64,000 nt of DNA from Saccharicrinis fermentans DSM 9555 = JCM 21142 (GCF_000517085.1 NZ_KI912107.1:628425-692424), one strand, 5' to 3'. Shown: positions 9,810 to 19,688, counted from the stretch's first letter. Program-made: numbers and translations. The notes: generated by a model not told the origin, from the letters alone.

Positions 9810-11135
9810 TTAAACGCGATACTTCCGTATCAAATACCAGGTGATCAAAAAAGCTAAACTATCACCTACTACAAATGAAATCCAAATGCCGTTTAAGCCC
9901 CAAAGCCAGTTTAAGCTATACAATATGGGAATAAACAAAAGGACAGGCCTTAAAATGGCTAAGAAGACAGCCGTTTTTTTCTGGTGTAATGCTTGAAAAT
10001 AACGTGTAGCCACTATTTGCATCATGTAGAAAGGGAGGGATAGGGCGAAAAGGCGTAAGGCCGTTCGGGCTACGTTTATGACGTCCTCATTATCAGTGAT
10101 AAAAATTCCAATAATTAAATTGGGAAAGAGTTCAAGGATGATTAAGCCTAACAATCCCGATAGGCATACCACAGACATAGCGTAAAGTAGCGTTTTACGG
10201 CTACGATCGGGGCGATTGGCTCCATAGTTAAAGCTGACAATGGGCTGCATACCATCGCCCGTTCCTAGAGCTATCATCTGAAAAATAACATTCATACTAA
10301 AAATAATTCCCATAGCTGCGATGGCAAAAGTTCCTCCTGATTGAAGGAGCAAATGGTTGGCCGTTACATTTTGTATACTACTCGACACATCCATAATGAA
10401 TGGGGCCATTCCTAAAGAAAGAATAGGAAAAATGATGTTTTTCTGCAGCCTAATATTGTTCCATTTTACATTGATCAGGCTTTTACCACTGAGGTAGTAT
10501 CTGATTAATAGCAGGCCATTGACGCTTTGTGCGATAATGGTTGCCAGAGCGGCTCCTCGGATCCCCATATTTAAATATTTCATAAATACCAGGTCAAGGG
10601 TGATGTTTATGAGCGATGAAATTAAAATCAAATAAGCTGGCAAACGAGGATTTCCTTCTGCCCGACAGGTAAACTCGAATGCAATAAAAAATGCAAAAGG
10701 AAAGCCCATAAAGATGATTTGTTGATAATTGGTCGATAGCTTGAGCAACTCGTTCTGAGCGCCAAATATCTGTAAGATATTTCTACAAAATAGCAATCCT
10801 AGCATGGTAAACAACAGAATCGTTACCAACAAGCCAGCGATCATGTTACCCAGCGCTTTTTCTGCTTCTTCGGGCTTGGACTCGCCTAAATACTTTGAGA
10901 TAAGAACTCCGGTTCCACTTCCAAACAACACTGTAAAGCCGAGTTGTAAAAGGGTAATGGGAAAAGCTATGGTTACTGCAGATAGTCCTTCGGCGCCTAC
11001 AAATTGTCCTACAAATATACGGTCAACTATATTATAGAGGGCATTAATTAAAAGACCTAAAACAGCCGGACCGGCATAGCTTAAAAGGAGTTTAGGGATA
11101 GAACTGTCCTTAAGGGAATAGGAGGTGTCACTCAT
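9810..11135 (-). CDS. MATE-family multidrug/toxin efflux transporter
   Basis: A 441-residue inner-membrane protein with about 12 hydrophobic helices in two homologous halves, as expected for the MATE (MatE) fold. VDRIFVGQFVGAEGLSAVT near residue 38 is the classic first-helix segment, and the mirrored region GDGMQPIVSFNYGANRPDRS near residue 295 marks the second half. The family exports cationic drugs or metabolites in exchange for H+ or Na+. The coupling ion cannot be read here. The gene is transcribed alone; a 155-bp MITE interrupted by a second repeat lies 88-344 bp upstream of its start. Confidence 0.92.
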   Translation of the reverse strand: MSDTSYSLKDSSIPKLLLSYAGPAVLGLLINALYNIVDRIFVGQFVGAEGLSAVTIAFPITLLQLGFTVLFGSGTGVLISKYLGESKPEEAEKALGNMIAGLLVTILLFTMLGLLFCRNILQIFGAQNELLKLSTNYQQIIFMGFPFAFFIAFEFTCRAEGNPRLPAYLILISSLINITLDLVFMKYLNMGIRGAALATIIAQSVNGLLLIRYYLSGKSLINVKWNNIRLQKNIIFPILSLGMAPFIMDVSSSIQNVTANHLLLQSGGTFAIAAMGIIFSMNVIFQMIALGTGDGMQPIVSFNYGANRPDRSRKTLLYAMSVVCLSGLLGLIILELFPNLIIGIFITDNEDVINVARTALRLFALSLPFYMMQIVATRYFQALHQKKTAVFLAILRPVLLFIPILYSLNWLWGLNGIWISFVVGDSLAFLITWYLIRKYRV

Positions 11136-11222
11136 TTAATTATTGTTCTAATTTGTTGATTTCAGTCGCGTGAATCATCCGCTTTCTCCTGAGTGAAGAA
11201 AACGGATGATTGAATTTTAACT

Positions 11223-11479
11223 AGTCTTTGCAAGAAAACTCCAAATACTGCGTTATTCTCATTTTTGAAACAGTCATTTACAATCAGTAAACTCCTTGGT
11301 TTCAAAAATATCGAAAGCCTTGTCTTTGAAGCTTTCATATGATTATAATTTGTCTTTCAATGGTCATATGGAACTCCCGATGAATTTTAATCATTCTTCT
11401 GTGTGTATTTTAGAATGCTAAAATTCATGTTCGTTTCTTATCAAAGACAGAAAAAAACAGTCGTTTTCTTGCAGCCACT
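11223..11479. mobile_element. 155-bp MITE, interrupted copy (with nested 90-nt-type repeat)
   Basis: This copy starts AGTCTTTGCAAGAAAACT and ends in AGTGGCTGCAAGAAAAC-like sequence on the opposite strand, giving imperfect terminal inverted repeats. It is flanked by 4-bp direct repeats AACT (11219-11222 and 11480-11483). Apart from an internal insertion at 11337-11437 it is nearly identical to the uninterrupted copy at 37467-37621, which has its own different 4-bp flank (ATAT). Internal inverted repeats (TTTTTGAAAC with GTTTCAAAAA) make it strongly foldable. It has no coding capacity. The two different target duplications indicate transposition by an enzyme encoded elsewhere. Confidence 0.8.
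11337..11437 (-). repeat. 90-nt-type palindromic element inserted in the MITE
   Basis: This 101-bp block is absent from the sister MITE at 37467. The tetranucleotide TTTC occurs at both edges (11333-11336 and 11434-11437), so it is either a 4-bp target duplication or target plus identical element end. Read on the minus strand it begins GAAACG, contains a perfect 10-bp stem (ATGAATTTTA with TAAAATTCAT), the conserved loop words ACACAGAAGAATGATT, then GGGAGTTCCATATGACC, and ends CATAT next to GAAA, matching the other units of the family. Confidence 0.75.
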
Positions 11480-11502
11480 AACTAAGTGAATTAATTATTT
11501 AT

Positions 11503-12876
11503 TTATTCACTTCCGCCACCTAATGCCTGATATAAACTGATGACCGCTTGGACTTGGTCATACCAATCGTTCGTTTCAGATAATTGAGCATCCAGCAAAT
11601 CTTCTTGAGCAGTGAGTACTTCTAAATAGGTTGATGCTCCTGTTTGGAATAACTGGCGCGTATAGACCACTGACCGTTCAAGAGCCTCCAGCTGTTTGTT
11701 ACGGTTAGCTTGTTTTTGTAGCGTCGTAGCATATTGAAATAGGGCGTTGCTCACTTCGCTGCCGGCATTCAACAGGCTCTGTTTAAAATTAAGTAAAGCT
11801 TCCTCTTGTAAAGACTTTGTTATTTTTAAATTTGCCTTATTCACCCCGCGATTGAGAATTGGAGCCGTTAAGGAACCAATGGTACTGGATAAAAGATCGC
11901 CAGGATTGGAAATGATTCCCCCGTTACTATTAGTCCATACTGAAGAAGCACTTATCGTAATGTTGGGGTAAAAAGCTGAACGCGCCACATTGGTGTTATA
12001 AAAAGCGGTAGCTAAAGCCATTTCGTATTGTTTTACATCAGGGCGATTCGCTAAAATCTGTAAAGGAACCCCCGCCGATATTCGCTCCGGAAGCTTTATG
12101 CTTTGCCATTCACCCCGTTTGATTGCTTGAGGTGCTTGCCCTAAAGTGATAGAAAGCGCATTCTCCGTTTCACGTATCGACTGTTGTAAGTCGGAATAGG
12201 TCGTTTTTAGTGCATAATAGCTGGCTTCACTTTGGGTGATGGAAGCTTCATTGGTCATGCCAACTTCTTTTAAAGCGCGCATGCTTTCAATTCTATCTTC
12301 CCAGCTTAAAATGGTTTTGCCGGTAATATCCAGTTGCCTGTCGAGCATCAATAAGTAATAGTAACTATTTGCAATGGTGGCAATCAACTGTGTTTGGACC
12401 GCTTGTTGGTACGCCTGGCTTTGTTCTAAAGTCGCTTCAGCTCCTTTTTTTGCATTGCGCAAACCACCAAACAAGGGTATCTGCCAGCTTGTTGAAAGTC
12501 CTGAATTATGAAATTTCGTCGTTGATCCATCAAAGTCTGATAGTGTTCCCGTTGATGAAAAGGACAAATCAGGAGTATAAGCTAAACGAGCCGATGAGAG
12601 TGATGCTTCGGCTTGCTCTATACGAAGCCATGCGGTTTGTAAATCTACATTGGCTTCCAAGCCTTGTTTTAAAAGTTCTTGTAATTGAGGGTCAGTGAAT
12701 AGCTCTCTCCAGGGAAGATTTCCTAAATTCACACTATCCTCAGGTATTGCAGCATCAACGGCACTGGTGTCGCGATAGAGATTTTCTTTTTCGACTTCTG
12801 GCGTTTCGAAAGTTTTATACACCGAGCAACTACTGAGTAGTACTATGCCGGTAAAAAATATGATTAATTTTTTCAT
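11503..12876 (-). CDS. RND efflux outer-membrane lipoprotein (TolC/NodT family)
   Basis: A 457-residue outer-membrane channel. The N-terminus MKKLIIFFTGIVLLSSCS is a lipoprotein signal with lipobox LSSC. Two outer-membrane efflux protein repeats follow, with LFTDPQLQELLKQGLEANVDL near residue 60, the RPDVKQYEMALATA segment near residue 275 and a long coiled-coil C-terminal half, as in OprM/CusC. It is the third gene of a MFP-RND-OMF operon, 11 bp after the pump gene, and should form the exit duct through the outer membrane. Confidence 0.92.
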   Translation of the reverse strand: MKKLIIFFTGIVLLSSCSVYKTFETPEVEKENLYRDTSAVDAAIPEDSVNLGNLPWRELFTDPQLQELLKQGLEANVDLQTAWLRIEQAEASLSSARLAYTPDLSFSSTGTLSDFDGSTTKFHNSGLSTSWQIPLFGGLRNAKKGAEATLEQSQAYQQAVQTQLIATIANSYYYLLMLDRQLDITGKTILSWEDRIESMRALKEVGMTNEASITQSEASYYALKTTYSDLQQSIRETENALSITLGQAPQAIKRGEWQSIKLPERISAGVPLQILANRPDVKQYEMALATAFYNTNVARSAFYPNITISASSVWTNSNGGIISNPGDLLSSTIGSLTAPILNRGVNKANLKITKSLQEEALLNFKQSLLNAGSEVSNALFQYATTLQKQANRNKQLEALERSVVYTRQLFQTGASTYLEVLTAQEDLLDAQLSETNDWYDQVQAVISLYQALGGGSE

Positions 12877-12887
12877 CTGTTTATTCT

Positions 12888-15800
12888 TTATTGTGTGATA
12901 CTTGCATTTTCGCTGGCTGTTTGGGCAAAATCCTCATTCATAGGCTTAACTTTTTCCTGAACTTTTTGGAAGATGACAAACAAAGCAGGTGTAATAAATA
13001 TCTGGCAGATCATACCCACAAGCATACCTCCAATAACACCTGTACCTACAGAGCTATTGCCATTAGCGCCCACTCCGTTGGCAAACATCATAGGTAATAA
13101 ACCAATAATCAGCGTAAACGAAGTCATCATAATTGGACGAAGACGTGCTGCTGCTGCCTCAATAGCCGCTTGCCTAATTGATAATCCCTGTTGACGGCGG
13201 TCTGCGGCATATTCCACAATTAAGATGGAGTTTTTAGCAATTAATCCAATCAACATAATGAGTGCAACTTGCAGATAAATATTATTGCTGACCCCCATTA
13301 TATTAGCAAACAATAAACTTCCTGCTAATCCCATTGGAATGGAAAGCATGATGATAATGGGAAGGATATAACTTTCGTATTGCATACTCAACAACAAGTA
13401 GATAAACAGAAATACGATACCTAAAACAATAGCCGTTGTATTGGCACCCGTATTATTTTCTTCACGTGTCATGCCCGCAAACTCATAGCTATAACCGGTG
13501 GGTAGCTCTTTGGCCAGTTCTTTGATTGCATTAATGGCTTCACCGGAGCTGTAGCCATCGGCCGGTGAACCTGTAACAGCGATAGAAGTGTACATATTAA
13601 AACGGGTAATGTTATCAGGACCATAGGTTTTTCGAAGCGTTACAAACTGTGATATAGGCGCCATTTCGCTTCCATTACGTATCATAATTTTATTTAAACT
13701 TTCGGTATTGGTGCGGTAGTCAGGACTAGCCTGAATCATCACACGGTAAAGTTTACCAAAGCGGTTGAAATTAGATGCGTAAATACCCCCATAATAACCC
13801 TCCAATGTCGATAAGATGACATCAGGACTGATTCCGGCGATTTTACATTTTTCTACATCCACATCGACCATATACTGCGGTGTTGATGCGCTAAAAGAAG
13901 TACGTGCACTTTCTATTTCAGGAAGCTGATTAAGTTGCTGTATAAAATCTTTAGCCACCGTTTCGAAATCATTTAAATCACCACCTGTTTTATCTTGCAA
14001 CTTCAACTCAAAGCCATTGGTTACACCATATCCGGCGACCATAGGAGGTGCAAGATAGATCATGTTCCCATTTTTAACCACTTTGGCTGTTTCTCTATAT
14101 AATTGTGCAATAAGCTCATCAACACTTTTTCCATCACCTCGTAAGTCCCAATCTTTAAGTTTACATATTAAATTTCCATAGGTATTACCGGATCCGTCAA
14201 GAAGGCTATAACCATTACTTATAGAATACGATTCGATGGCAGGAATACTTTGTACCACCTTAGATATCTTTTCCATTTCTTTGGAAGTCTCTTCTAAGGA
14301 GGTGCCCACAGGCATAGAAAGAGCACCAAAAATAGTTCCCTGATCTTCGTTGGGAATTAAGCCGGTAGGCGTGATACGCAATAAAAATACAAAAGTAATG
14401 ATGACGATGCCAACAAGTGATCCACTCAACAGTTTGTGGCCGGTGAAAAAGCTGACTCCTTTTTTATATTTGTTGGTTAAGCGCTTAAAATTATCGTTAA
14501 AAGAGTCGTGAAAGCGTTGTGCAAAAGAGAGCTTTTGGTCGCCATCTTTAGTTCCTGGTTTTAGCAATATTGCACACAATGCTGGACTTAAGGTCAGTGC
14601 ATTTATCCCTGATATACCAATGGCGAAAGCCATGGTTAATCCCATTTGTTTAAAGAAGACACCGGAAGTTCCCCCCGTAAAGCTAACGGGTATAAAAATA
14701 GCCATCATCACTAAAGTAGATGAAATAATGGCACTGGATATCTCACCCATGGCATCCAGCGAAGCTTGACGCGCCGAGGTGTAGCCGGTATCTATTTTTG
14801 CCTGAACAGCTTCTACTACAATAATGGCATCATCCACCACCGTACCAATGGCCAGTACCATGGCACACAGCGTAAGCAAATTAACACTAAAGCCAAATGC
14901 CCACATTAGGAAAAACGAACCGACTAAGGCCACCGGAATGGCGATGGTTGGGATAAGTGTGGAACGGGTATTTTGCAAAAAGATATAAGTAACCAAAATA
15001 ACCAATAGAAAAGCTTCGAGCAAGGTTTTTACCACTTCCCAAATAGAAGCGTATAAAAAGTTATTGGTATTCATCATGATCGCGTACTTTACGCCCTCGG
15101 GAAAATCGGCTTCTGCCTTTATTAAGAATTCTTCAATACTATTGTTAATATCCATAGCATTGGATCCCGCTGTCTGGAAAACCATACCGGTGACGCCAGG
15201 ATGACCGTTTATACTAGCCGTAACACTATTGGATAAACGACCTAGTTCTATGTCCGCAACATCTTTTAAGTGGAGTACCTCCCCATCTTTGGTAGCCGAA
15301 ATTACGATATCTTCGAACTCTTCAACAGTTTCTAAACGTCCTTTGTATTTTAATACATACTGGAATGATTGATTGCCCTGTTCTCCCAATTGTCCGGGAG
15401 CTGCTTCAATATTTTGTTCATCAAGTACTGTTGTTATATCACTGGGCATAAGGTGATATTGTGCCATTACATCGGGTTTCAACCAGATGCGCATGGAGTA
15501 GGTTGATCCTGTGATGAAAACATCACTAACGCCCTTAATCCGTTTGATTTGTGGAATTAAATTGATATCGGCATAGTTCTCCAAAAAGGCATAATCATAT
15601 TGATCATTTTCGCTATAAAGCCCCCAAGTCATCAAGATACTCGATTGACGTTTGGTGGCAGTCACCCCAATTTTGGTGACTTCAGAAGGTAGTGAGCCTT
15701 CTGCTTGGCTGATCCTATTTTGCACATTGATAGCGTCCATATCCGGATCGGTGTCCGGTTCAAAATAGATCAATATGGTAGCTTTTCCGGTATTGGTGGC

Positions 15801-16046
15801 CGTAGAGGTCATATAGGTCATACCCTCTACACCATTGATTTCTTCCTCTAAAGGCGAAACCACGCTATTGAGCACCGTTGGTGCATTAGCTCCGGTATAA
15901 GTGGCCTCTACTTGAACAGTAGGTGGTGCTATGCTAGGGTATTGTGTGGTCGGCAGGGAAACTAAACCTAGCACACCTAAAACAACAATAAAAACCGATA
16001 TGGCTGAGGATAAAACAGGCCGCGTTATAAATTTATCAAACTTCAT
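12888..16046 (-). CDS. RND multidrug efflux pump, inner-membrane subunit (AcrB/HAE1 type)
   Basis: A 1052-residue, 12-helix pump of normal family length. It begins with FITRPVLSSAISVFIVVLG and LPTTQYPSIAPPTVQV, the conserved first helix and periplasmic entry of HAE1 pumps. The fourth helix region carries the paired aspartates of proton relay in GTVVDDAIIVVEAV. The second half has the mirrored helix with LIAKNSILIVEYA. Both large periplasmic loops are intact. It is predicted to export amphiphilic drugs or bile-like compounds by proton antiport, as a trimer joined to the adaptor encoded 3 bp upstream (16050-17174) and the channel encoded 11 bp downstream. Confidence 0.95.
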   Translation of the reverse strand: MKFDKFITRPVLSSAISVFIVVLGVLGLVSLPTTQYPSIAPPTVQVEATYTGANAPTVLNSVVSPLEEEINGVEGMTYMTSTATNTGKATILIYFEPDTDPDMDAINVQNRISQAEGSLPSEVTKIGVTATKRQSSILMTWGLYSENDQYDYAFLENYADINLIPQIKRIKGVSDVFITGSTYSMRIWLKPDVMAQYHLMPSDITTVLDEQNIEAAPGQLGEQGNQSFQYVLKYKGRLETVEEFEDIVISATKDGEVLHLKDVADIELGRLSNSVTASINGHPGVTGMVFQTAGSNAMDINNSIEEFLIKAEADFPEGVKYAIMMNTNNFLYASIWEVVKTLLEAFLLVILVTYIFLQNTRSTLIPTIAIPVALVGSFFLMWAFGFSVNLLTLCAMVLAIGTVVDDAIIVVEAVQAKIDTGYTSARQASLDAMGEISSAIISSTLVMMAIFIPVSFTGGTSGVFFKQMGLTMAFAIGISGINALTLSPALCAILLKPGTKDGDQKLSFAQRFHDSFNDNFKRLTNKYKKGVSFFTGHKLLSGSLVGIVIITFVFLLRITPTGLIPNEDQGTIFGALSMPVGTSLEETSKEMEKISKVVQSIPAIESYSISNGYSLLDGSGNTYGNLICKLKDWDLRGDGKSVDELIAQLYRETAKVVKNGNMIYLAPPMVAGYGVTNGFELKLQDKTGGDLNDFETVAKDFIQQLNQLPEIESARTSFSASTPQYMVDVDVEKCKIAGISPDVILSTLEGYYGGIYASNFNRFGKLYRVMIQASPDYRTNTESLNKIMIRNGSEMAPISQFVTLRKTYGPDNITRFNMYTSIAVTGSPADGYSSGEAINAIKELAKELPTGYSYEFAGMTREENNTGANTTAIVLGIVFLFIYLLLSMQYESYILPIIIMLSIPMGLAGSLLFANIMGVSNNIYLQVALIMLIGLIAKNSILIVEYAADRRQQGLSIRQAAIEAAAARLRPIMMTSFTLIIGLLPMMFANGVGANGNSSVGTGVIGGMLVGMICQIFITPALFVIFQKVQEKVKPMNEDFAQTASENASITQ

Positions 16047-16049
16047 AAT

Positions 16050-17174
16050 TTATAATGTATTAGATTTTTCTTTAATAGTTAAACCATCACGTAAGGAATT
16101 AATCCCTTCAATGACGATTTTATCGCCTGCTGATAATCCTTTTGTTACCGCATACTCACTGCCGTTGTTTAGTGGATATATTTCAATTTCGGTACTTGAG
16201 ACGGTCGAATTTTCATCTACGGTGTATACGAATTTTTTGTCCTGTATCTCGTAGGTGGCATTTTGTGGAATTAACAAGCAGCTATCGAGCGAATATGGCA
16301 GAATAATGGAAGCTGTTCCACCGCTACGTAAAATTCCATCTTTGTTAGGAAAGGCTGCACGAATGCTGGCAGCACCTGTCGATTCATCAATGGTTCCACT
16401 AATAGTTTCTATCGTTCCTAAATATCTATAAATATCATCATTGCTCATCTTCAATTGTACTTTAGGAAGATTTTTGACGATGTCTGTTGTTAAATGATTT
16501 TCTTTAGCGAGGGCGAGAAGTTTTTTTTCGGTAAGAGAAAAGTTGGCATACATGGTGGCGAATTCTGAAACCGTAGTAATAGCATCAGACATGGTTGGGC
16601 TTACCAAAGCTCCAACACGATAGAATATTTTACCTATAATACCATCAGTAGGACTTGTTATACGTGTGTAGGACAGGTCCTTTTGTGCACTCACTAATTC
16701 CGCCTTTGCTAAAGCAAGTTGAGCATTACGACTACCCAATTCGTTTTGGGCAAGCTCAAGTTCATAAGCACTTATAATATTACGTTCTGCTAAATATTTT
16801 TTATTTGCAGCTGTTAGCTTAGCTGTTGCTACATCAGCTTCTGCTACAGCAACATTTGCTTTTGCTACGTTTACAGCCTCCTCATATTGTATCTGATCGA
16901 TCTGAAACAATACTTGACCTTTCTTAACGATGGATCCCTCATCCACATTTACTTTGGTGATAAAACCCGTTATTTGCGGACGAATATCAATGTCTTGCAT
17001 CCCTTTTAGGGTGGCCGAAAAAGATTCGTGGAACTCCTGTGTACTAGGCTTAACTTCCATTATTGTTAATTCAGGATTTGTAATGTGCCTCTTTTCTTTA
17101 TTTTCACTGCAAGAAGCGAATACAGTAAGACTCATTACCATGATTACGATCGTGTTTAAAATTCTAATTTTCAT
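16050..17174 (-). CDS. RND efflux periplasmic adaptor lipoprotein (AcrA/MexA type)
   Basis: A 374-residue membrane fusion protein. Its N-terminus has a lipoprotein signal with lipobox FASC near residue 21. ITGFITKVNVDEGSIVKKGQVLFQID is a classic lipoyl half-motif, though only parts are quoted here: GSIVKKGQVLF near residue 80. An alpha-hairpin rich in Ala follows (about residues 100-160), then the second lipoyl half (SPTDGIIGKI) and a beta-barrel. It is the first gene of the operon and should bridge pump and channel. A 190-bp divergent region separates it from the AraC gene at 17365, the likely controller. Confidence 0.93.
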   Translation of the reverse strand: MKIRILNTIVIMVMSLTVFASCSENKEKRHITNPELTIMEVKPSTQEFHESFSATLKGMQDIDIRPQITGFITKVNVDEGSIVKKGQVLFQIDQIQYEEAVNVAKANVAVAEADVATAKLTAANKKYLAERNIISAYELELAQNELGSRNAQLALAKAELVSAQKDLSYTRITSPTDGIIGKIFYRVGALVSPTMSDAITTVSEFATMYANFSLTEKKLLALAKENHLTTDIVKNLPKVQLKMSNDDIYRYLGTIETISGTIDESTGAASIRAAFPNKDGILRSGGTASIILPYSLDSCLLIPQNATYEIQDKKFVYTVDENSTVSSTEIEIYPLNNGSEYAVTKGLSAGDKIVIEGINSLRDGLTIKEKSNTL

Positions 17175-17319
17175 CTTTGAGATAATTTAATGATCAAGCT
17201 ATTATTGTATTTTCTTATTATTTGTTAAGCTATTTCGCTTTATCTTTTGTGTTGTTTTCAGTAGACAAATCTAATGGTTTGTGATATTGCATTAGGTATT
17301 GTAAAATGGGTAAAATAGA

Positions 17320-17348
17320 TTGTCATTTAGGTTTTTGAGCTATCTTTG
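17320..17348 (+). promoter_or_regulatory. Promoter of the AraC gene at 17365
   Basis: TATCTTTG at 17341-17348 is an exact TAnnTTTG -7 box, with TTG at 17320-17322 about 18 bp upstream as a -33 candidate. A purine-rich AAGGAG follows before the start codon. Confidence 0.5.
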
Positions 17349-17364
17349 AAAAAAAAGGAGAGAG

Positions 17365-18267
17365 ATGATGAAGATATATGAGAATATTAAGGGCTATTTT
17401 TTGAATACGAACCCTGAGGTGAACGATTATTCAAACCAGTTTTATATCAGGTCGATCAAAGAGGATAGGCTTGAAAACAAAAAGCCGGATGAAATTTATA
17501 TTGAACCTCATAAAAGAGATTTTTTTGAGATAGCAGTACTGTTGCAGAATACAAAAAACATTCAAATTGGTGATCAAACACTACCAGTGATGGAAAGAAG
17601 TTTGGCGGTTGTTTCGCCTTTTCAGACTATTCGTTATGAAAAAAAAACGCCCAATGATGAGGATGAGGGATATGTTATTTGTTTTAAAGCTTCTTTGTTT
17701 CATCATTTTAATCAACCCTATGCAGTACAAAATGAATTTCCTTTTTTTAAAATCCATACATTACCACTTTACCATTTATCCAAGGATGACTTTAATGAAA
17801 TATTAAGCATTATAGAAGAAATATTCCGAGAATCAAGAGGTAATAAAACTCATAGTTTCGAAGTGGTGCGCTCTTTACTTCTAATTGCTTTATACAAGAT
17901 AAAGCGACTTACACAGGGGGATGAAGGTATTGTAACAATGAACCGATTTGATGCAGTTATGTCGAAATTTGAATATGAGATTCTTTCTGGTAAGGATGGT
18001 TTTTTATCGGTGAATGAATACGCGTCGAAATTAAATATTAGTCCGATTTATTTAAGCGAATGTGTGAAATCGTCTACTGGGAAAAGTGCACAAAAAATTA
18101 TTATTGACTATAAAATTTTGTACGCACAAACATTGCTCCATCAAATGGAAAAATCGATTTCTGAGATCGCTGATATTTTAGGTTTTAATGAAGTTAGCAA
18201 TTTTAATCAGTTTTTTAAACGTCATACAGGAATAACTGCAAGCCAGTTTCGAAAGAAAAAAGATTGA
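17365..18267 (+). CDS. AraC-family transcriptional regulator, divergent to RND operon
   Basis: A 300-residue cytoplasmic regulator. The N-terminal part (residues ~1-190) resembles a cupin-like sensing domain, with YIEPHKRDFFEIAVLL near residue 50. The C-terminal AraC double HTH includes SVNEYASKLNISPIYLSEC and ISEIADILGFNEVSNFNQF, ending in GITASQFRKKK. An AAGGAG ribosome binding site lies just upstream of ATG 17365 (the next ATG, 17368, is also possible). It faces away from the MFP-RND-OMF operon across ~190 bp, so it probably regulates that operon. Its HTH resembles that of the regulator at 6698. Confidence 0.9.
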   Translation: MMKIYENIKGYFLNTNPEVNDYSNQFYIRSIKEDRLENKKPDEIYIEPHKRDFFEIAVLLQNTKNIQIGDQTLPVMERSLAVVSPFQTIRYEKKTPNDEDEGYVICFKASLFHHFNQPYAVQNEFPFFKIHTLPLYHLSKDDFNEILSIIEEIFRESRGNKTHSFEVVRSLLLIALYKIKRLTQGDEGIVTMNRFDAVMSKFEYEILSGKDGFLSVNEYASKLNISPIYLSECVKSSTGKSAQKIIIDYKILYAQTLLHQMEKSISEIADILGFNEVSNFNQFFKRHTGITASQFRKKKD

Positions 18268-18488
18268 TTTGTCTTTAGATATGTGACCAACTTATAACCG
18301 TATTAATTTTTTAATGTATCTACTGGATTAAAGGTAAGTCTCATTTTCTTAGGCAAGTTCATGGCTTTTTGAACAATTTGTCCATCCCTGTGATTGTTTT
18401 ATTCATCCTTTTACAGGCATGTTTTTGTAATTTCACAACCTGACATAAACAGGATTGAGAACGTGTCAATCTGAAATACTTTTCATAT

Positions 18489-18578
18489 GAAACAAGTCGT
18501 GGGAGTTGTTTCGCATACAAGGGAATGATTTGTTTCGGTGAGTTTCATATGACCTTTGAAAGAATAATATAAACATTT
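18489..18578 (+). repeat. 90-nt palindromic leader element, single unit
   Basis: The unit begins GAAACAAGTCGTGGGAG, has the conserved loop words ATACAAGGGAATGATT, then GGTGAGTTTCATATGACC, and ends ATAAACATTT directly before GAAAATG. The outer arms ATGAAAC and GTTTCAT pair perfectly over 7 bp. It sits immediately upstream of the PI-PLC-like gene in the same orientation as the copies upstream of 22886 and 60118. A TTTG followed 18 nt later by GACCTTTG could act as a promoter (one mismatch to TAnnTTTG). Confidence 0.7.
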
Positions 18579-18582
18579 GAAA

Positions 18583-19650
18583 ATGGATAAGGGATATATA
18601 CGTATTGCTTTTATAGTGTTTGTTTTATCTGCTTGCAGTAAGCCGGAAACGCACTTAAATGAAATACAGGTCATAGGAAGTCACAATTCCTATAAAAAGG
18701 AAATTGAAAAACCTTTGTGGAATTTTTTGTATCAGAAAGACTCGGCAAAAGCACTGTCTCTACAATATGCGCATATTCCCATTTTGGAACAATTGAAATT
18801 GGGACTGAGAAATTTAGAGCTAGATGTTTTTGACGATCCCGATGGTGGGCATTTCTCGAATCCCCAAGGACTGGACATACTCCGTGAAAATGGGATCACT
18901 CCGTTGCCATACGATACCCTTAATAAGCTGGCACAACCAGGTTTGAAGATGTTTCATATTCAGGATATTGACTTTAGAAGTCATCATTTATTATTTAGTG
19001 ATTGTTTACAGATGATGAAAAAGTGGTCCGACGAAAATCCAACCCACACACCGGTTTTTGTGCTGATGAATACCAAGGATCAAAAGGTGGAAGGAACACG
19101 GGACCCGCTGCCTTTTACCAGTAAAGCATTTGATCGGTTGGATGAGGAAATAAAAGCTGTTTTATCGGAAGATGATCTTATTACGCCTGATTTGGTGAGG
19201 GGGAATTGTAAAACATTGGAAGAAGCGGTATTGAAAAATGGTTGGCCTAGTCTGGAAGCGATGAAAGGGCGTTTTTTGTTTGTGCTGGATGAAAAAGCAG
19301 AAAAAATCGCCTCTTATCTTAAAGGGCATGCCGGATTAAAAAACAGGATTCTTTTTGTGAATAGTCCCGAAGGAAATCCTGAGGCTGCATTTAGAATCAT
19401 CAATAATCCTATTCGGGATTTTGACTATATAAAGGATTTGGTGGCGAAAGGTTATATGGTGAGAACACGGGCAGATGCAGCCACCAAGGAGTCTAAAACT
19501 ATGGATTATACGCGCTTTGATAGAGCAAAGGCATCGGGTGCTCAAGTGATTTCAACCGATTATTATATACCAACCAAGCTTTATAATTCATCTTTTAAAG
19601 TGGCCTTTGAAGGAAATACCTACGAAAGAATACCTGCAAGGGACGAATAA
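18583..19650 (+). CDS. Secreted phosphoinositide phospholipase C-like lipoprotein (PI-PLC-C1 family)
   Basis: A 355-residue lipoprotein: the signal peptide ends in lipobox LSAC near residue 19. The sequence IQVIGSHNSYKKEI is the PI-PLC X-like first strand with the catalytic His, followed by LRNLELDVFDDPDG (metal and substrate ligands) and later LKMFHIQDIDF with the second conserved His. These match the Ca2+-dependent PI-PLC-C1-like family (PF16670 type) rather than the Gram-positive PI-PLC. It probably cleaves phosphodiester bonds of inositol or related polar head groups at the cell surface. I start at ATG 18583; a TTG at 18577 would lie inside the repeat element. GH115 follows 38 bp downstream. 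Confidence 0.85.
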   Translation: MDKGYIRIAFIVFVLSACSKPETHLNEIQVIGSHNSYKKEIEKPLWNFLYQKDSAKALSLQYAHIPILEQLKLGLRNLELDVFDDPDGGHFSNPQGLDILRENGITPLPYDTLNKLAQPGLKMFHIQDIDFRSHHLLFSDCLQMMKKWSDENPTHTPVFVLMNTKDQKVEGTRDPLPFTSKAFDRLDEEIKAVLSEDDLITPDLVRGNCKTLEEAVLKNGWPSLEAMKGRFLFVLDEKAEKIASYLKGHAGLKNRILFVNSPEGNPEAAFRIINNPIRDFDYIKDLVAKGYMVRTRADAATKESKTMDYTRFDRAKASGAQVISTDYYIPTKLYNSSFKVAFEGNTYERIPARDE

Positions 19651-19688
19651 AGAAGTAGTTAGTGGTTTTAATGAAAATGTAAAGGGGT

